From the NCBI GenBank assembly GCA_964603905.1, contig CAZRWH010000015.1, forward strand, positions 1-28,764: 28,764 bases of DNA. Direction: 5' to 3'. Positions 21,700 through 28,764 of this stretch are shown piece after piece. Position 1 is the stretch's first letter. Each line of letters begins with the position of its first letter. The notes beneath the pieces were generated by a model. The model did not search any database and had not been told where the DNA came from. It was given only the letters and a program-made list of their open reading frames with translations. The translations under genes were made by a program, and so were the position numbers. The DNA comes from CAZRWH01 sp964603905. Its GTDB lineage: Bacteria; Patescibacteriota; Gracilibacteria; UBA1369; UBA12470.

Positions 21700-22932
21700 C
21701 TAAACAACACTCACATCAGTCAAATTCATAATCGGCTGCATAACCGCGGCAACAAGTCCTCCAACAATCAGCCCCATAACGACTAGTATAACAGGTTCAA
21801 GCATCTTGCTAAGATTTCCGATCATGTCGTCAACTTGAGCTTCATAGAAGTCTGCGATTTTATCTGCGACTTCTGAGATGTTAGCTGTTTGTTCACCGAC
21901 TGAGATCATTGAGACAACCATCTCAGGGAACAAGAATGTTGAATCAGAAAGGTTTTCACCTAGCGGGATTCCTTGTGCGACGTCTTCAGCGGCCAACAAA
22001 ATTCTGCGTTTGTAGACTTCGTTTCCTACAGCGCTAGCGTTTATTTCGAGTGCCCGAACGATGGGGATTCCACTTATAATTAAGCTTGAGAGGTTTCGAG
22101 AGAATCTTGATACTGCAACTTTTTTGAAAAGCTCTCCAAATTTTGGGATCTTCAGAAGAAAGCTGTGGATATAATATTTTCCTGACTTGGTTTGTTTAAA
22201 AACCCACATAGCCAAAACCACTATCGAAATTACAACAAAAGATTCGAGATAATGTTGCTGAGCAATCTCGCTAAGGGCTATTAACATCTTAGTAGAACCA
22301 GGAAGTTCAGTTCCTGATTGAGCGAAAATTCCAGAAATTTTTGGTACAACCACAACAAGCATGATGACTACAGCAACAATCAAAATACATATGATCGCGA
22401 TTGGATAAATCATCGCTCCTTTAACTTTGTTTACGAGGTTTGCGGTCTTCTCAGCTTGAGTAGCAATTTGTTTTAAAACGTTATTCATATTTCCGGAAGC
22501 CTCTCCACTTTTTACCATTCCAATTTCCGCTTCTGTAAAAACTTTCGGATAAGACTCCATAGCCTCAGAAAGCTTTAGACCTTTCTCAACCTTCTTTGCC
22601 ATGTCACGAATAATCAGTTTGAATTTGATATTTGAAAGCTGATCACTCAAAACATAAAGAGCTCGTATCAACGGAACTCCTGCATTCATCATGACCGAAA
22701 GAAGTTCGAAGAATGTAACCTTGTCGGCGATCTTAATTTTGTTAAAAGACTGAACGTACATATTCAGTTTGTTGTACATGTCTACGATGAAATTCCCACT
22801 CGACGGAACAAAATCTAGGTCAGTAGGGGAAACATCTTGAAGTTCTTTGAGTCTCATTTCATCCTCCTGACTAAGGCCAATATCAACTCGGCGTACTTCC
22901 TCAGATCCTGGTTGTTGTATTTGATCTGGCAT
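21700..22932 (-). CDS. pilC: Type IV pilus inner-membrane platform protein PilC
   Basis: The product has 410 residues, the standard length for PilC/GspF. Two T2SSF domains are readable. The first is FFELLSVMMNAGVPLIRAL through FTEAEIGMVKSGEASGN. The second is FSRNLSSLIISGIPIVRALE through LFPEMVVSMISVGEQTANI. Hydrophobic segments lie after the first domain (two) and near the C-terminus (LEPVILVVMGLIVGGLVAAV). The protein forms the membrane platform on which PilB works to add pilin subunits. Its ATG overlaps the stop of PilB by one base (TAATG), so translation is coupled. A heptamer repeat follows the stop. It is the last gene of the PilN-PilO-PilB-PilC operon. Confidence 0.95.
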   Translation of the reverse strand: MPDQIQQPGSEEVRRVDIGLSQEDEMRLKELQDVSPTDLDFVPSSGNFIVDMYNKLNMYVQSFNKIKIADKVTFFELLSVMMNAGVPLIRALYVLSDQLSNIKFKLIIRDMAKKVEKGLKLSEAMESYPKVFTEAEIGMVKSGEASGNMNNVLKQIATQAEKTANLVNKVKGAMIYPIAIICILIVAVVIMLVVVVPKISGIFAQSGTELPGSTKMLIALSEIAQQHYLESFVVISIVVLAMWVFKQTKSGKYYIHSFLLKIPKFGELFKKVAVSRFSRNLSSLIISGIPIVRALEINASAVGNEVYKRRILLAAEDVAQGIPLGENLSDSTFLFPEMVVSMISVGEQTANISEVADKIADFYEAQVDDMIGNLSKMLEPVILVVMGLIVGGLVAAVMQPIMNLTDVSVV

Positions 22933-24320
22933 TATTGTTGTTGATTAATCGGGGGTTGTGGTGTTTGCGGAATTGGTGGGGTAGCCGGTGCAACCACTTC
23001 ACTGTTATCTGTAATCTGTGATCTGTTATCTACTGCCGCCTCTGCCGTTCCACTATCCACTGGCTGCTCCGCAGCCTCACTTCCCTTAGCAACACGATAA
23101 ACTTCTTCCAAAGTTGTTAGCCCTTGAAGTGCTTTTATTACTCCGGCTTGTTCAAGAGTGATCATTCCAGATTTTTCTTTTGCAGTTGCCTCAATATCAA
23201 GAGAAGAAGCGCGTTTCAAAATCATCCTTCGAAGTTCATTTGTCATGTGAAGAACTTCATAAAGACCAACTCGTCCTTTGTATCCAACTCCGTCACATTG
23301 CTCACATCCACGTCCATGATAAAACTTGAGTCCTTGCAGTAGTGCAGGGTCAACATCTGCGCTTTGCGGAAGATCAGAAAGAGCATTTTTGATGAGTGCA
23401 ATTGTGCTTTCATCAGGTTTGAGCTCTTCTTTACAGTTTTCACAAATACGTCTTACAAGACGCTGAGCAATAATTGTATTAATTGTTGAAGTTATCAAAA
23501 ACGGAGGGACTCCCATGTTGTCGATACGAGTCAAAGTTTCAACAGCGCTATTCGTATGAATGGTCGAAAGAACAAGGTGACCTGTGAGAGAAGCCTCAAT
23601 TGCAACATCGATTGTTTCACGGTCACGGATCTCACCAACCATTATGATATCTGGATCCTGACGCAAAGCGGTTCTAAGACCAAACGCAAAAGTATAATCG
23701 ATGTCTGGATGAACTTGTGATTGGTTAAGTCCATTCATTTGAATCTCAACTGGATCTTCGATTGTAAGTATGTTCACCTCGGGTTTATTCAGGCGGTTAA
23801 GACAAGAATAAAGAGTTGTCGTTTTACCAGAACCTGTAGGTCCTGTTGTAAGGATAATTCCGTTTGGCAGAGATAAACTTTCTTCAATAAATTTAAGTTG
23901 GCTTCCTTCGATTCCAAGAGCTGGAAGGTCAGGTATTTCACGAGATTGATCTTGAAGACGCATTACAACTTTTTCGCCATTAACAGTAGGCAGAGTCGAA
24001 ACACGAAGGTCCATTTCTCGTCCATCAGGTGTTGTGACCTGACTTCGTCCATCCTGAGGGATACGTTGTTCATCAATTTTCAAATTCGACATAATCTTAA
24101 TCCTAGATACAACCGCAGGATGTATGTTAGGAGGGTATTCAACTATTCGTCTAAGTACACCATCAACACGGAAACGAATTCGGACAATGTTTTTCTCAGG
24201 TTCAATGTGAACATCACTAGCGCGACTATTGATAGCAAAAGAAAGAGTTGTAAGAACAAGCTGAGGGATATTCCCCGCAATTATTGCATCCTGTAATTCT
24301 TGTAGCTTGTTTTCAGTCAT
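22932..24320 (-). CDS. pilB: Type IV pilus extension ATPase PilB (lacks N1 domain)
   Basis: The product has 462 residues. It drives pilus extension by ATP hydrolysis under the platform protein. Visible motifs are Walker A GPTGSGKTT (160-168), Asp box TIEDPVEIQ (187-194), Walker B QDPDIIMVGEIRD (221-233), His box TGHLVLSTIHTN (247-257), and a tetra-cysteine zinc site (C293, C296, C339, C342). The usual N-terminal MshEN/N1 domain is missing: the protein begins just before the N2 domain (ASDVHIEP at 34-41). Family members often reach about 560 residues, so this is a short form. The C-terminus carries an extra Ala/Pro/Gln-rich tail (about 415-462), part of which is encoded by 7-bp repeats. It could be a related secretion ATPase, but the pilin neighbour favours PilB. 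Confidence 0.94.
   Translation of the reverse strand: MTENKLQELQDAIIAGNIPQLVLTTLSFAINSRASDVHIEPEKNIVRIRFRVDGVLRRIVEYPPNIHPAVVSRIKIMSNLKIDEQRIPQDGRSQVTTPDGREMDLRVSTLPTVNGEKVVMRLQDQSREIPDLPALGIEGSQLKFIEESLSLPNGIILTTGPTGSGKTTTLYSCLNRLNKPEVNILTIEDPVEIQMNGLNQSQVHPDIDYTFAFGLRTALRQDPDIIMVGEIRDRETIDVAIEASLTGHLVLSTIHTNSAVETLTRIDNMGVPPFLITSTINTIIAQRLVRRICENCKEELKPDESTIALIKNALSDLPQSADVDPALLQGLKFYHGRGCEQCDGVGYKGRVGLYEVLHMTNELRRMILKRASSLDIEATAKEKSGMITLEQAGVIKALQGLTTLEEVYRVAKGSEAAEQPVDSGTAEAAVDNRSQITDNSEVVAPATPPIPQTPQPPINQQQ
23003..23030. repeat. Coding heptamer repeat, TGTTATC type
   Basis: Four units: TGTTATC, TGTAATC, TGTGATC, TGTTATC. They lie inside pilB and encode the NRSQITDNSE part of its C-terminal tail, beyond the conserved ATPase. 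The units are related to the GTTATCT-type units at the rplJ stop. Confidence 0.8.
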
Positions 24321-24321
24321 T

Positions 24322-24891
24322 TTATTTTTGGAAGTAAGCGTTTATTTCAAGGTCAAAACTCATTTCGTCATCATTAGACAGATTGATAGAAATATCTTCT
24401 ATGCTCATCAGTCTGATTTGGTTGTCTAAATTTCCAGATGTCTCAATGTATTCTAAGAATTTTTGGAAATTCGATTCTGATGCGTCGATTTTCATTGTGA
24501 TCGGTAGGATCATGTAATCTCCGCTTTCAGGTTCTTCGCTTTCTTTGTAGTTTATGTTGCTTATGAAAAAAGGATTGTTCGAAAAATTATTGCTAACAGA
24601 GAACTCATCAAAAGCTCGAGTCAGAGAAGAAATGTCTTCTTCGGCAGGGAATACACCTGAAGCTTCTTCAGTTTTTGCGTCGTTAGTCTCTTGAAAAACA
24701 AGTTTTGCTTCAGCTAATGGGTCCTCTTGATCTCCAATCTCAGAATTGATTTCAATCGCTGCCGCAGACAAGTCTTTGTTGTAATTATTTAGGTCTAAGT
24801 AGTCAGTAATTTTGAAATAACCAAACAGCGCAAGTCCTACAAGCAGGATTAATGAGAGTACCGTTTCAATTTTATTTTTTATTTTGTCCAT
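24322..24891 (-). CDS. PilO-like type IV pilus alignment protein
   Basis: The product has 189 residues, with one N-terminal membrane helix (about residues 12-30), a short helical section, then a small alpha/beta domain. NNFSNNPFFISNINY, YMILPITMKIDASESNFQKF and IETSG match the layout of PilO, whose ferredoxin-like domain pairs with PilN to link the inner platform with the rest of the machine. Sequence identity to model PilO is low, so the call rests on topology, these motifs and the position between PilN-like and PilB. It starts 9 bp after the PilN-like stop and ends 1 bp before the PilB start. Confidence 0.75.
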   Translation of the reverse strand: MDKIKNKIETVLSLILLVGLALFGYFKITDYLDLNNYNKDLSAAAIEINSEIGDQEDPLAEAKLVFQETNDAKTEEASGVFPAEEDISSLTRAFDEFSVSNNFSNNPFFISNINYKESEEPESGDYMILPITMKIDASESNFQKFLEYIETSGNLDNQIRLMSIEDISINLSNDDEMSFDLEINAYFQK

Positions 24892-24900
24892 TTTTAAAAA

Positions 24901-26178
24901 TTAAGATGTTGCGGTTCGACTAACAGGTTCAGAGGTGTCTTCTTCCTCCAGAGTAAACTTTGCATCACGATAGTCTTCTCCGTCTTGAAGTTCGAATTCA
25001 ATTCTGAATTTCGCTTCAACACCGTCTTCACTAGAGTCGTTTTTTGTAAAAGTTCTTTCTGTTACATTCATAAACATTGAAGACTCTTCAAAGGCGTCGA
25101 TCAGATTTACAATCAATGTAAAATTCCTTGAGTCATCAGTAGTTGTACGTCCTTGTAGAGACACTGAGTTGTCACGCGAGTTCAGGCTGTAAGATGTGTA
25201 AACAAGGTCTGATTCAACAGAAGTCCCATAAAGAGGATCTACATCTTTTGTTATCTCTTCAATTTTCTGAATTATCTCAGACCATTCATCACGATCTGCT
25301 TTGATTGAAGCAATAATACTGAAGTCGTCCTCGGTAATCTCACTAACACCAGAAGAAATCGTTGAAACCGTGTCTTGAGCAAGCCCGTCATCTGTATTTG
25401 TAGCCACAATCTCTTTTACAAAAGCTCCATTCCTAAGAAGTCCAAGTGCTCCTTGAAGTCCATCAATCTCAGTCAAAAGATCAGGGTCGCTACCTTTAGA
25501 TTCAAGATCAAGAATTTTGTCTTCAAAAAGATCAATCGTAGCTTGTTTGAAGAAAAGCTCAGTTGAAATATCAGATTCTACCTCGATCCCATCAGGAGCA
25601 AGATCATGAGCTAGCCTCTCTTGTGCAAGCTCGAGAGCAATAGTCATATCAGATTCAAGCTCAGTAATGTCATCTTCAAGTGATTCTTTTGTATTGCTCG
25701 AAGTGTACTGAGATTCATACTGTGCGTATTTGTACAGATACGAATCCGCCATGTAAGCAAAGCTATCCAGGTAATAATATGCAACTAGGTAATTGTTAGC
25801 ATTAAATTCAGCCTGCAAATCTGTAGTGTCTTCAATCGACTGCTCTGATTCAATTGCTTCATTCAGCCCTCCAACATTGTAGCTAGCTCCCATTGTTAGG
25901 TACGATCCGGCAAGTAATACAACCCATAAAAAGACAACTAATTTCAAGAAACTTCTACCGAAAGATATAGGTTTTTCGACGATGTTTACATTGTCTGTCT
26001 TAGGTTTTGGACCAAGAATAGACCCATTTGTTGAAGCTTTTTTGACAACAGAGTCTACGACATCGCTAGGTCCATTTGTTTTCTTTTCACCTTCTTCAAA
26101 CAGGTTAGTGAAGACGTTTCCATTTGCCTCTGGAGACGGCTCAGTAGTCTGTGGTTTGGTGTTTTTTATCTCCTCCAT
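24901..26178 (-). CDS. PilN-like type IV pilus assembly protein
   Basis: The product has 425 residues, longer than typical PilN (about 200). Residues 1-77 are cytoplasmic and Pro/Lys/Asn-rich; in PilN this part contacts PilM. One membrane helix is at about 78-97. A long, acidic helical outer region follows. The C-terminal part (about 300-395) has the PilN-type end: VSLQGRTTTDDSRNFTLIVNLIDAFEESSMFMNV, here read in two shorter parts as VSLQGRTTTDDSRN and IVNLIDAFEESSMFMNV. It is the first gene of the pilus operon with a strong promoter just upstream. No PilM gene is seen next to it, which is unusual. It could equally be a fused or lineage-specific PilN. Confidence 0.68.
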   Translation of the reverse strand: MEEIKNTKPQTTEPSPEANGNVFTNLFEEGEKKTNGPSDVVDSVVKKASTNGSILGPKPKTDNVNIVEKPISFGRSFLKLVVFLWVVLLAGSYLTMGASYNVGGLNEAIESEQSIEDTTDLQAEFNANNYLVAYYYLDSFAYMADSYLYKYAQYESQYTSSNTKESLEDDITELESDMTIALELAQERLAHDLAPDGIEVESDISTELFFKQATIDLFEDKILDLESKGSDPDLLTEIDGLQGALGLLRNGAFVKEIVATNTDDGLAQDTVSTISSGVSEITEDDFSIIASIKADRDEWSEIIQKIEEITKDVDPLYGTSVESDLVYTSYSLNSRDNSVSLQGRTTTDDSRNFTLIVNLIDAFEESSMFMNVTERTFTKNDSSEDGVEAKFRIEFELQDGEDYRDAKFTLEEEDTSEPVSRTATS

Positions 26179-26205
26179 GAGTTAAGTTTTATTTTTAATC
26201 TAGTT

Positions 26206-26234
26206 ATTATACCTGAAAAACACCGAATTGGCAA
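26206..26234 (-). promoter_or_regulatory. Promoter of the PilN-PilO-PilB-PilC operon
   Basis: On the minus strand TTGCCA (26229-26234) and a perfect TATAAT (26206-26211) are 17 bp apart, a near-consensus housekeeping promoter (5/6 and 6/6). Transcription would start about 20 nt before the PilN-like ATG. No Shine-Dalgarno sequence is seen in the AT-rich leader. Confidence 0.8.
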
Positions 26235-26236
26235 CC

Positions 26237-26417
26237 AGTGACAAGCGAAATCAGCGATATGTCGGCTAGCCCTGCTCCTCAGCAGAGCTGAGGACTCTGT
26301 CTAGTCGCCCTTTCAGGCTTGTTTTTCATAAATTTTGAAACTCACCGTACATTTAGTACGCATCGTTATCAAAATTTACTGCAAAACTGCGCATCTCATC
26401 TGATTTCGTTCGTCACT
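26237..26417. repeat. 181-bp element with terminal inverted repeats and two nested hairpins
   Basis: AGTGACAAGCGAAATCAG (26237-26254) and CTGATTTCGTTCGTCACT (26400-26417) are inverted repeats matching at 16 of 18 positions. Inside is a hairpin with a perfect 8-bp stem TCCTCAGC/GCTGAGGA (26276-26294) within a looser stem (26261-26269 with 26301-26309). A second hairpin has a 9-bp outer stem AAATTTTGA/TCAAAATTT (26330-26338 with 26369-26377) and an inner CGTAC/GTACG stem. There is no coding frame. It fills most of the 358-bp gap between rplL and the pilus operon. It could be a MITE-like element, a REP-type element or a structured RNA; no target duplication is evident. Confidence 0.65.
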
Positions 26418-26428
26418 TATTTGTAAAT

Positions 26429-26456
26429 AAAAAAGACGGGACCTTGCGGCCCCGCC
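26429..26456 (-). terminator. Rho-independent terminator after rplL
   Basis: On the minus strand GGCGGG and CCCGTC close a stem with CC/GG pairs above it and a GCAA loop, followed by six T (26429-26434). It ends the rplJ-rplL transcript about 80 bp after the rplL stop and before the pilus promoter. Confidence 0.9.
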
Positions 26457-26508
26457 TTTCCAATTTCGGTATTCAGTGCAATTTAATCTGCGCGATAGCG
26501 CTCCACTG

Positions 26509-26543
26509 CTACTGACTAGATCCTACTGACTACTGACTATTTC
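26509..26543. repeat. Heptamer repeat over the rplL stop codon
   Basis: Consecutive 7-bp units: CTACTGA, CTAGATC, CTACTGA, CTACTGA, CTATTTC. The rplL stop codon (26537-26539) lies within the last unit, so the array runs from the 3' end of the gene into the gap. Confidence 0.8.
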
Positions 26544-26977
26544 AAAGTAACAGTAGCACCAGCTTCTTCTAGTTTAGCTTTTGCAGCTTCAGCGTCTTCT
26601 TTCTTAGCTCCTTCAAGAACGTTTTTTGGAGCACCGTCAACGATGTCTTTAGCCTCTTTTAGTCCAAGACCAGCAAGCTCTTTTACAGCTTTGATAACTG
26701 CGATCTTTTGACCACCAGCAGCTGTAAGCTCAACGTCGAATTCAGTTTTCTCTTCAGCAGCACCTCCAGCGTCTCCACCTGCAGCACCAGCTGGCATAGC
26801 AGCCATAGCAACAGGAGCAGCAGCGCTAACTCCGAACTCGTCTTCCATAGCTTTTACAAGGTCAGCTACCTCCATAAGAGACATTTTTTTGACCATGTCT
26901 AGAACTTTTTGAGCGTCTTTTGATAGTTCTACAGCTTCTTTTGTCTCCTCAGCAGGAGTTGTGTTTTCTTCTGTCAT
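26537..26977 (-). CDS. rplL: Ribosomal protein bL12 (L7/L12)
   Basis: The product has 146 residues. The dimerising N-terminal domain (LSKDAQKVLDMVKKMSLMEVADLVKAMEDEFGV region), an Ala/Gly/Pro hinge (AAAPVAMAAMPAGAAGG) and the C-terminal domain that contacts elongation factors (EFDVELTAAGGQKIAVIK, LGLKEAKDIVDGAPK) are all clear. It carries an N-terminal extension of about 18 residues rich in Glu and Thr compared with the usual 120-130 residues. It lies 49 bp after rplJ, the normal order of the stalk operon, and is followed by a strong terminator. No Shine-Dalgarno sequence is seen before the ATG. Confidence 0.97.
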   Translation of the reverse strand: MTEENTTPAEETKEAVELSKDAQKVLDMVKKMSLMEVADLVKAMEDEFGVSAAAPVAMAAMPAGAAGGDAGGAAEEKTEFDVELTAAGGQKIAVIKAVKELAGLGLKEAKDIVDGAPKNVLEGAKKEDAEAAKAKLEEAGATVTLK

Positions 26978-27011
26978 GATAACAATGGGTTATTTGTTGA
27001 TATAAAAAAGT

Positions 27012-27046
27012 GTTAACCGTTATCTGTTAACTGTTGTCTGCCTCTG
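27012..27046. repeat. Heptamer repeat over the rplJ stop codon
   Basis: Five units in a row: GTTAACC, GTTATCT, GTTAACT, GTTGTCT and the diverged GCCTCTG. The rplJ stop (27027-27029) is inside the array, so the last codons of rplJ (AEADNS) derive from repeat sequence. It is related in sequence to the pilB array at 23003-23030. Confidence 0.75.
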
Positions 27047-27563
27047 CCAATTTAGCTCTGTGAGCCTCAAGGACATAGACAAGGTTGCGAGTAACTCCCG
27101 CAAGAGTGTTTGCAAGACCGCTTGAAGGCGCTTGAAGCGAACCAACAAGTTTTGCAAGAAGTTCTTCTTTCGAAGGCATTTTGGATAGGGCAGTTACTTC
27201 CTCAAGAGAAAGTACTTTTCCTTCCATAAGCCCACCAAGAAGTTTGAGCTGCTCGAACTCTTTGGACATATCGGCGATAGCCTTAGCTCCTGTGACCTCG
27301 TCTTGTGCGAAAATCGCAGCGACAGGTCCTTCCATGATTTCTCCAGGAACTTCCTCGTAACCGTTGTCCTTAGCAGCAATTTTGATAAGAGTTTTCTTTG
27401 CGACCTTACATTCGACTTCCTTCTCTCGAAGGGCAGAACGAACTTTGGAGAAATCTTTAACGCTTAGTCCTGTGTAAGCTGTAAACACAACAGACTTTGC
27501 ATCTTTGAATTTCTCCTGTAGGTCAGCCAAGATCTCCTCTTTTTTCTGTCTGGTGACTGCCAT
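27027..27563 (-). CDS. rplJ: Ribosomal protein uL10
   Basis: The product has 178 residues. It forms the base of the ribosomal stalk, binding 23S rRNA and the bL12 dimers. AVTRQKKEEILADLQEKF, SVVFTAYTGLSVKDFSKVR and VECKVAKKTLIKIAAKD match the N-terminal rRNA-binding domain, and the C-terminal helix (TLAGVTRNLVYVLEAHRAKLAE) is the bL12 docking helix. The ATG at 27563 is only 4 bp from a run of 100 N, so the leader and any autoregulatory site are not visible. The longer frame through the N run is an artefact. It precedes rplL as expected. Confidence 0.96.
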   Translation of the reverse strand: MAVTRQKKEEILADLQEKFKDAKSVVFTAYTGLSVKDFSKVRSALREKEVECKVAKKTLIKIAAKDNGYEEVPGEIMEGPVAAIFAQDEVTGAKAIADMSKEFEQLKLLGGLMEGKVLSLEEVTALSKMPSKEELLAKLVGSLQAPSSGLANTLAGVTRNLVYVLEAHRAKLAEADNS

Positions 27564-27567
27564 TTGG

Positions 27568-27667
27568 NNNNNNNNNNNNNNNNNNNNNNNNNNNNNNNNN
27601 NNNNNNNNNNNNNNNNNNNNNNNNNNNNNNNNNNNNNNNNNNNNNNNNNNNNNNNNNNNNNNNNNNN
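27568..27667. other. Scaffold gap (100 N)
   Basis: Exactly 100 undetermined bases, the usual filler for a gap of unknown size. It removes the rplJ leader, the 3' end of the radical SAM gene and whatever lies between, possibly rplA/rplK or tRNA genes. The true distance between the flanks is unknown. Confidence 0.98.
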
Positions 27668-28764
27668 CCTTCCGGGAGGTCGTAATCTCCAAAATTTTCA
27701 ACTCCAGGATCGGCTCGATAGATTTCTATTACGGGTTTGCCACCAGCCAAACAAATCTGAAGAATCTTAGAAATTTCATCTTCGCATTTGTCAGTTTCTG
27801 AGTAGCCAGGTAGTCCCCATATAAAATCGGTTCTTACCACAACCCCAAGTTTTTGGCATTCCTCAATAAACTGTATAACTTGATCGAAATCTGCTGAAGG
27901 ACGCCTGCTAGCACGGAGTACTGAAGGTGAAAAAGATTGTATTCCTATCTGAATACTTCTTGCGCCCATAACACGTAAATCTTCTAGAAGATTCTTTTTT
28001 AAAATAGTAGGTATCAAAACCGCATTTGTCTCATAAGTCACATGTGAATTTGCGATTGCCTCAGCCAGCATAGGATTTGCGGCTATCAAAGCGGCAGTAT
28101 ATTTTACAAGTTTTGGATTCGCGCATATGTCTGGATCTGTAACTACTGCAGACGGGATATATTGGCTAAGAAGTTTTGTTAAATCTTTTACAAAAGATTC
28201 CGCAGATCTCTCAATTGTCCCGCATCCTTTCGGTGCTGCAAGTTGCCTTCCTACACAATATCCGCACTTCATGTGGCAGGTTCTACGCAACCCTTCAATA
28301 AAAAGAAACGGAGGTATGTCCTCGGGAATCGTTAGCGAATCAAAATCTTCGCTAGTAATCTGATGAGGGATGCCTTCATTGATAGTACCGTCAGGATTAA
28401 CCTTCACCAGAGAATTATCATCTTTCCATTCCTTAGGAGGAATAGAAAGCAGCTCTTTAACTTTGATTTCTCCATGTCCATTAACCCCAAAAACTTTCTC
28501 AATCGACGATGATCCAACAATTCTTCTCATTGCCTTCATGAAACGCCCTGGCTCCAAAATCAGAGGATTCCCTCCAACCAATACAGGTATGTTTTTGTCA
28601 CAAGCGCGTCCAATAACATCAAAAGTCCAATCCTCCGGGTCATAGTCATCCTCATAAGTATATGCAAAACTGGTCAAAAGAGCATGAGGATCTCCGGAAT
28701 CAATTTTTTCGATCATTTCTGGTAGCTTTTCAGGTTCATAAACAAGAAACGGTTCATATCCAGC
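27668..28764 (-). CDS. B12-binding-type radical SAM protein, partial at both ends
   Basis: The frame is open from the window edge (28764) to the gap, about 365 residues seen. The first about 110 residues look like the end of a cobalamin-binding Rossmann domain (IPVLVGGNPLILEP, then VFGVNGHGE). The radical SAM core follows with its iron-sulfur motif CHMKCGYC (CxxxCxxC). Later strands are typical, such as ARSIQIGIQSFSPSVLRASRR and VVRTDFIWGLPGYSE. Such enzymes use S-adenosylmethionine and often B12 for methyl transfer or rearrangement; the substrate cannot be read. Its real start lies outside the window and its end lies in the gap. It is not obviously linked to the ribosomal genes beside it. 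Confidence 0.85.

Noticed and set aside
27523..27701. Frames running through the N block
   Set aside because: The N run is a gap of unknown length; joining the radical SAM gene or uL10 across it is an artefact.

Overview
The window looks like part of a Patescibacteria/CPR genome, most plausibly Peregrinibacteria-like; this is an inference from gene style, not from a marker search. The evidence is a very large Ca-binding, SLH-bearing surface protein, a compact reduced type IV pilus operon, compact bL12/uL10 genes, almost no Shine-Dalgarno sequences and A-rich leaders. TGA is a genuine stop in several genes, which argues against the TGA-recoding Gracilibacteria and Absconditabacteria.

Layout. 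Bases 1-242 are an AT-rich block of A-tracts in about 10-bp phase. It leads into a small plus-strand pair: an excisionase-like HTH protein (243-413) and a zinc-ribbon protein (470-652), ended by a terminator at 742-773. Bases 728-20421 are one minus-strand operon. It starts at a good promoter near 20460-20489 with a 5244-residue secreted protein, followed by four exported, mostly helical proteins of unknown function. Each of the five genes overlaps the next by 4-10 bases. The giant protein carries a C25-protease-like N-terminal region, many DxDxDG calcium loops, bacterial Ig-like domains, FG-GAP repeats, a DUF11-like domain, a PKD-like domain and two separate SLH triplets, one internal and one C-terminal. 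It also has a so far unnamed beta repeat in three pairs.

The type IV pilus genes follow. A major-pilin-like gene (20633-21151) has its own promoter and terminator. A minus-strand operon with PilN-like, PilO-like, PilB and PilC genes runs from 26178 to 21700 from a near-consensus promoter. A plus-strand four-helix-bundle (S23/IVP-type) gene sits between them. The ribosomal genes rplJ and rplL (27563-26537) come next, then a 100-N scaffold gap, then a B12-binding-type radical SAM gene cut by both the gap and the window edge.

Two non-coding themes stand out. First, 7-bp tandem repeats of several different sequences are scattered at gene ends, in intergenic DNA and even in coding sequence. They cover the stop codons of rplL and rplJ and the promoter of the pilin gene. 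Second, a 181-bp element (26237-26417) bounded by an 18-bp imperfect inverted repeat and containing two nested hairpins lies between the rplL terminator and the pilus promoter.

Working picture: the cell devotes much of this region to its surface, with a pilus for contact or DNA uptake and a huge calcium-stabilised, wall-anchored protein with four dedicated exported partners. The partners and the giant protein are the best candidate here for an undescribed system.
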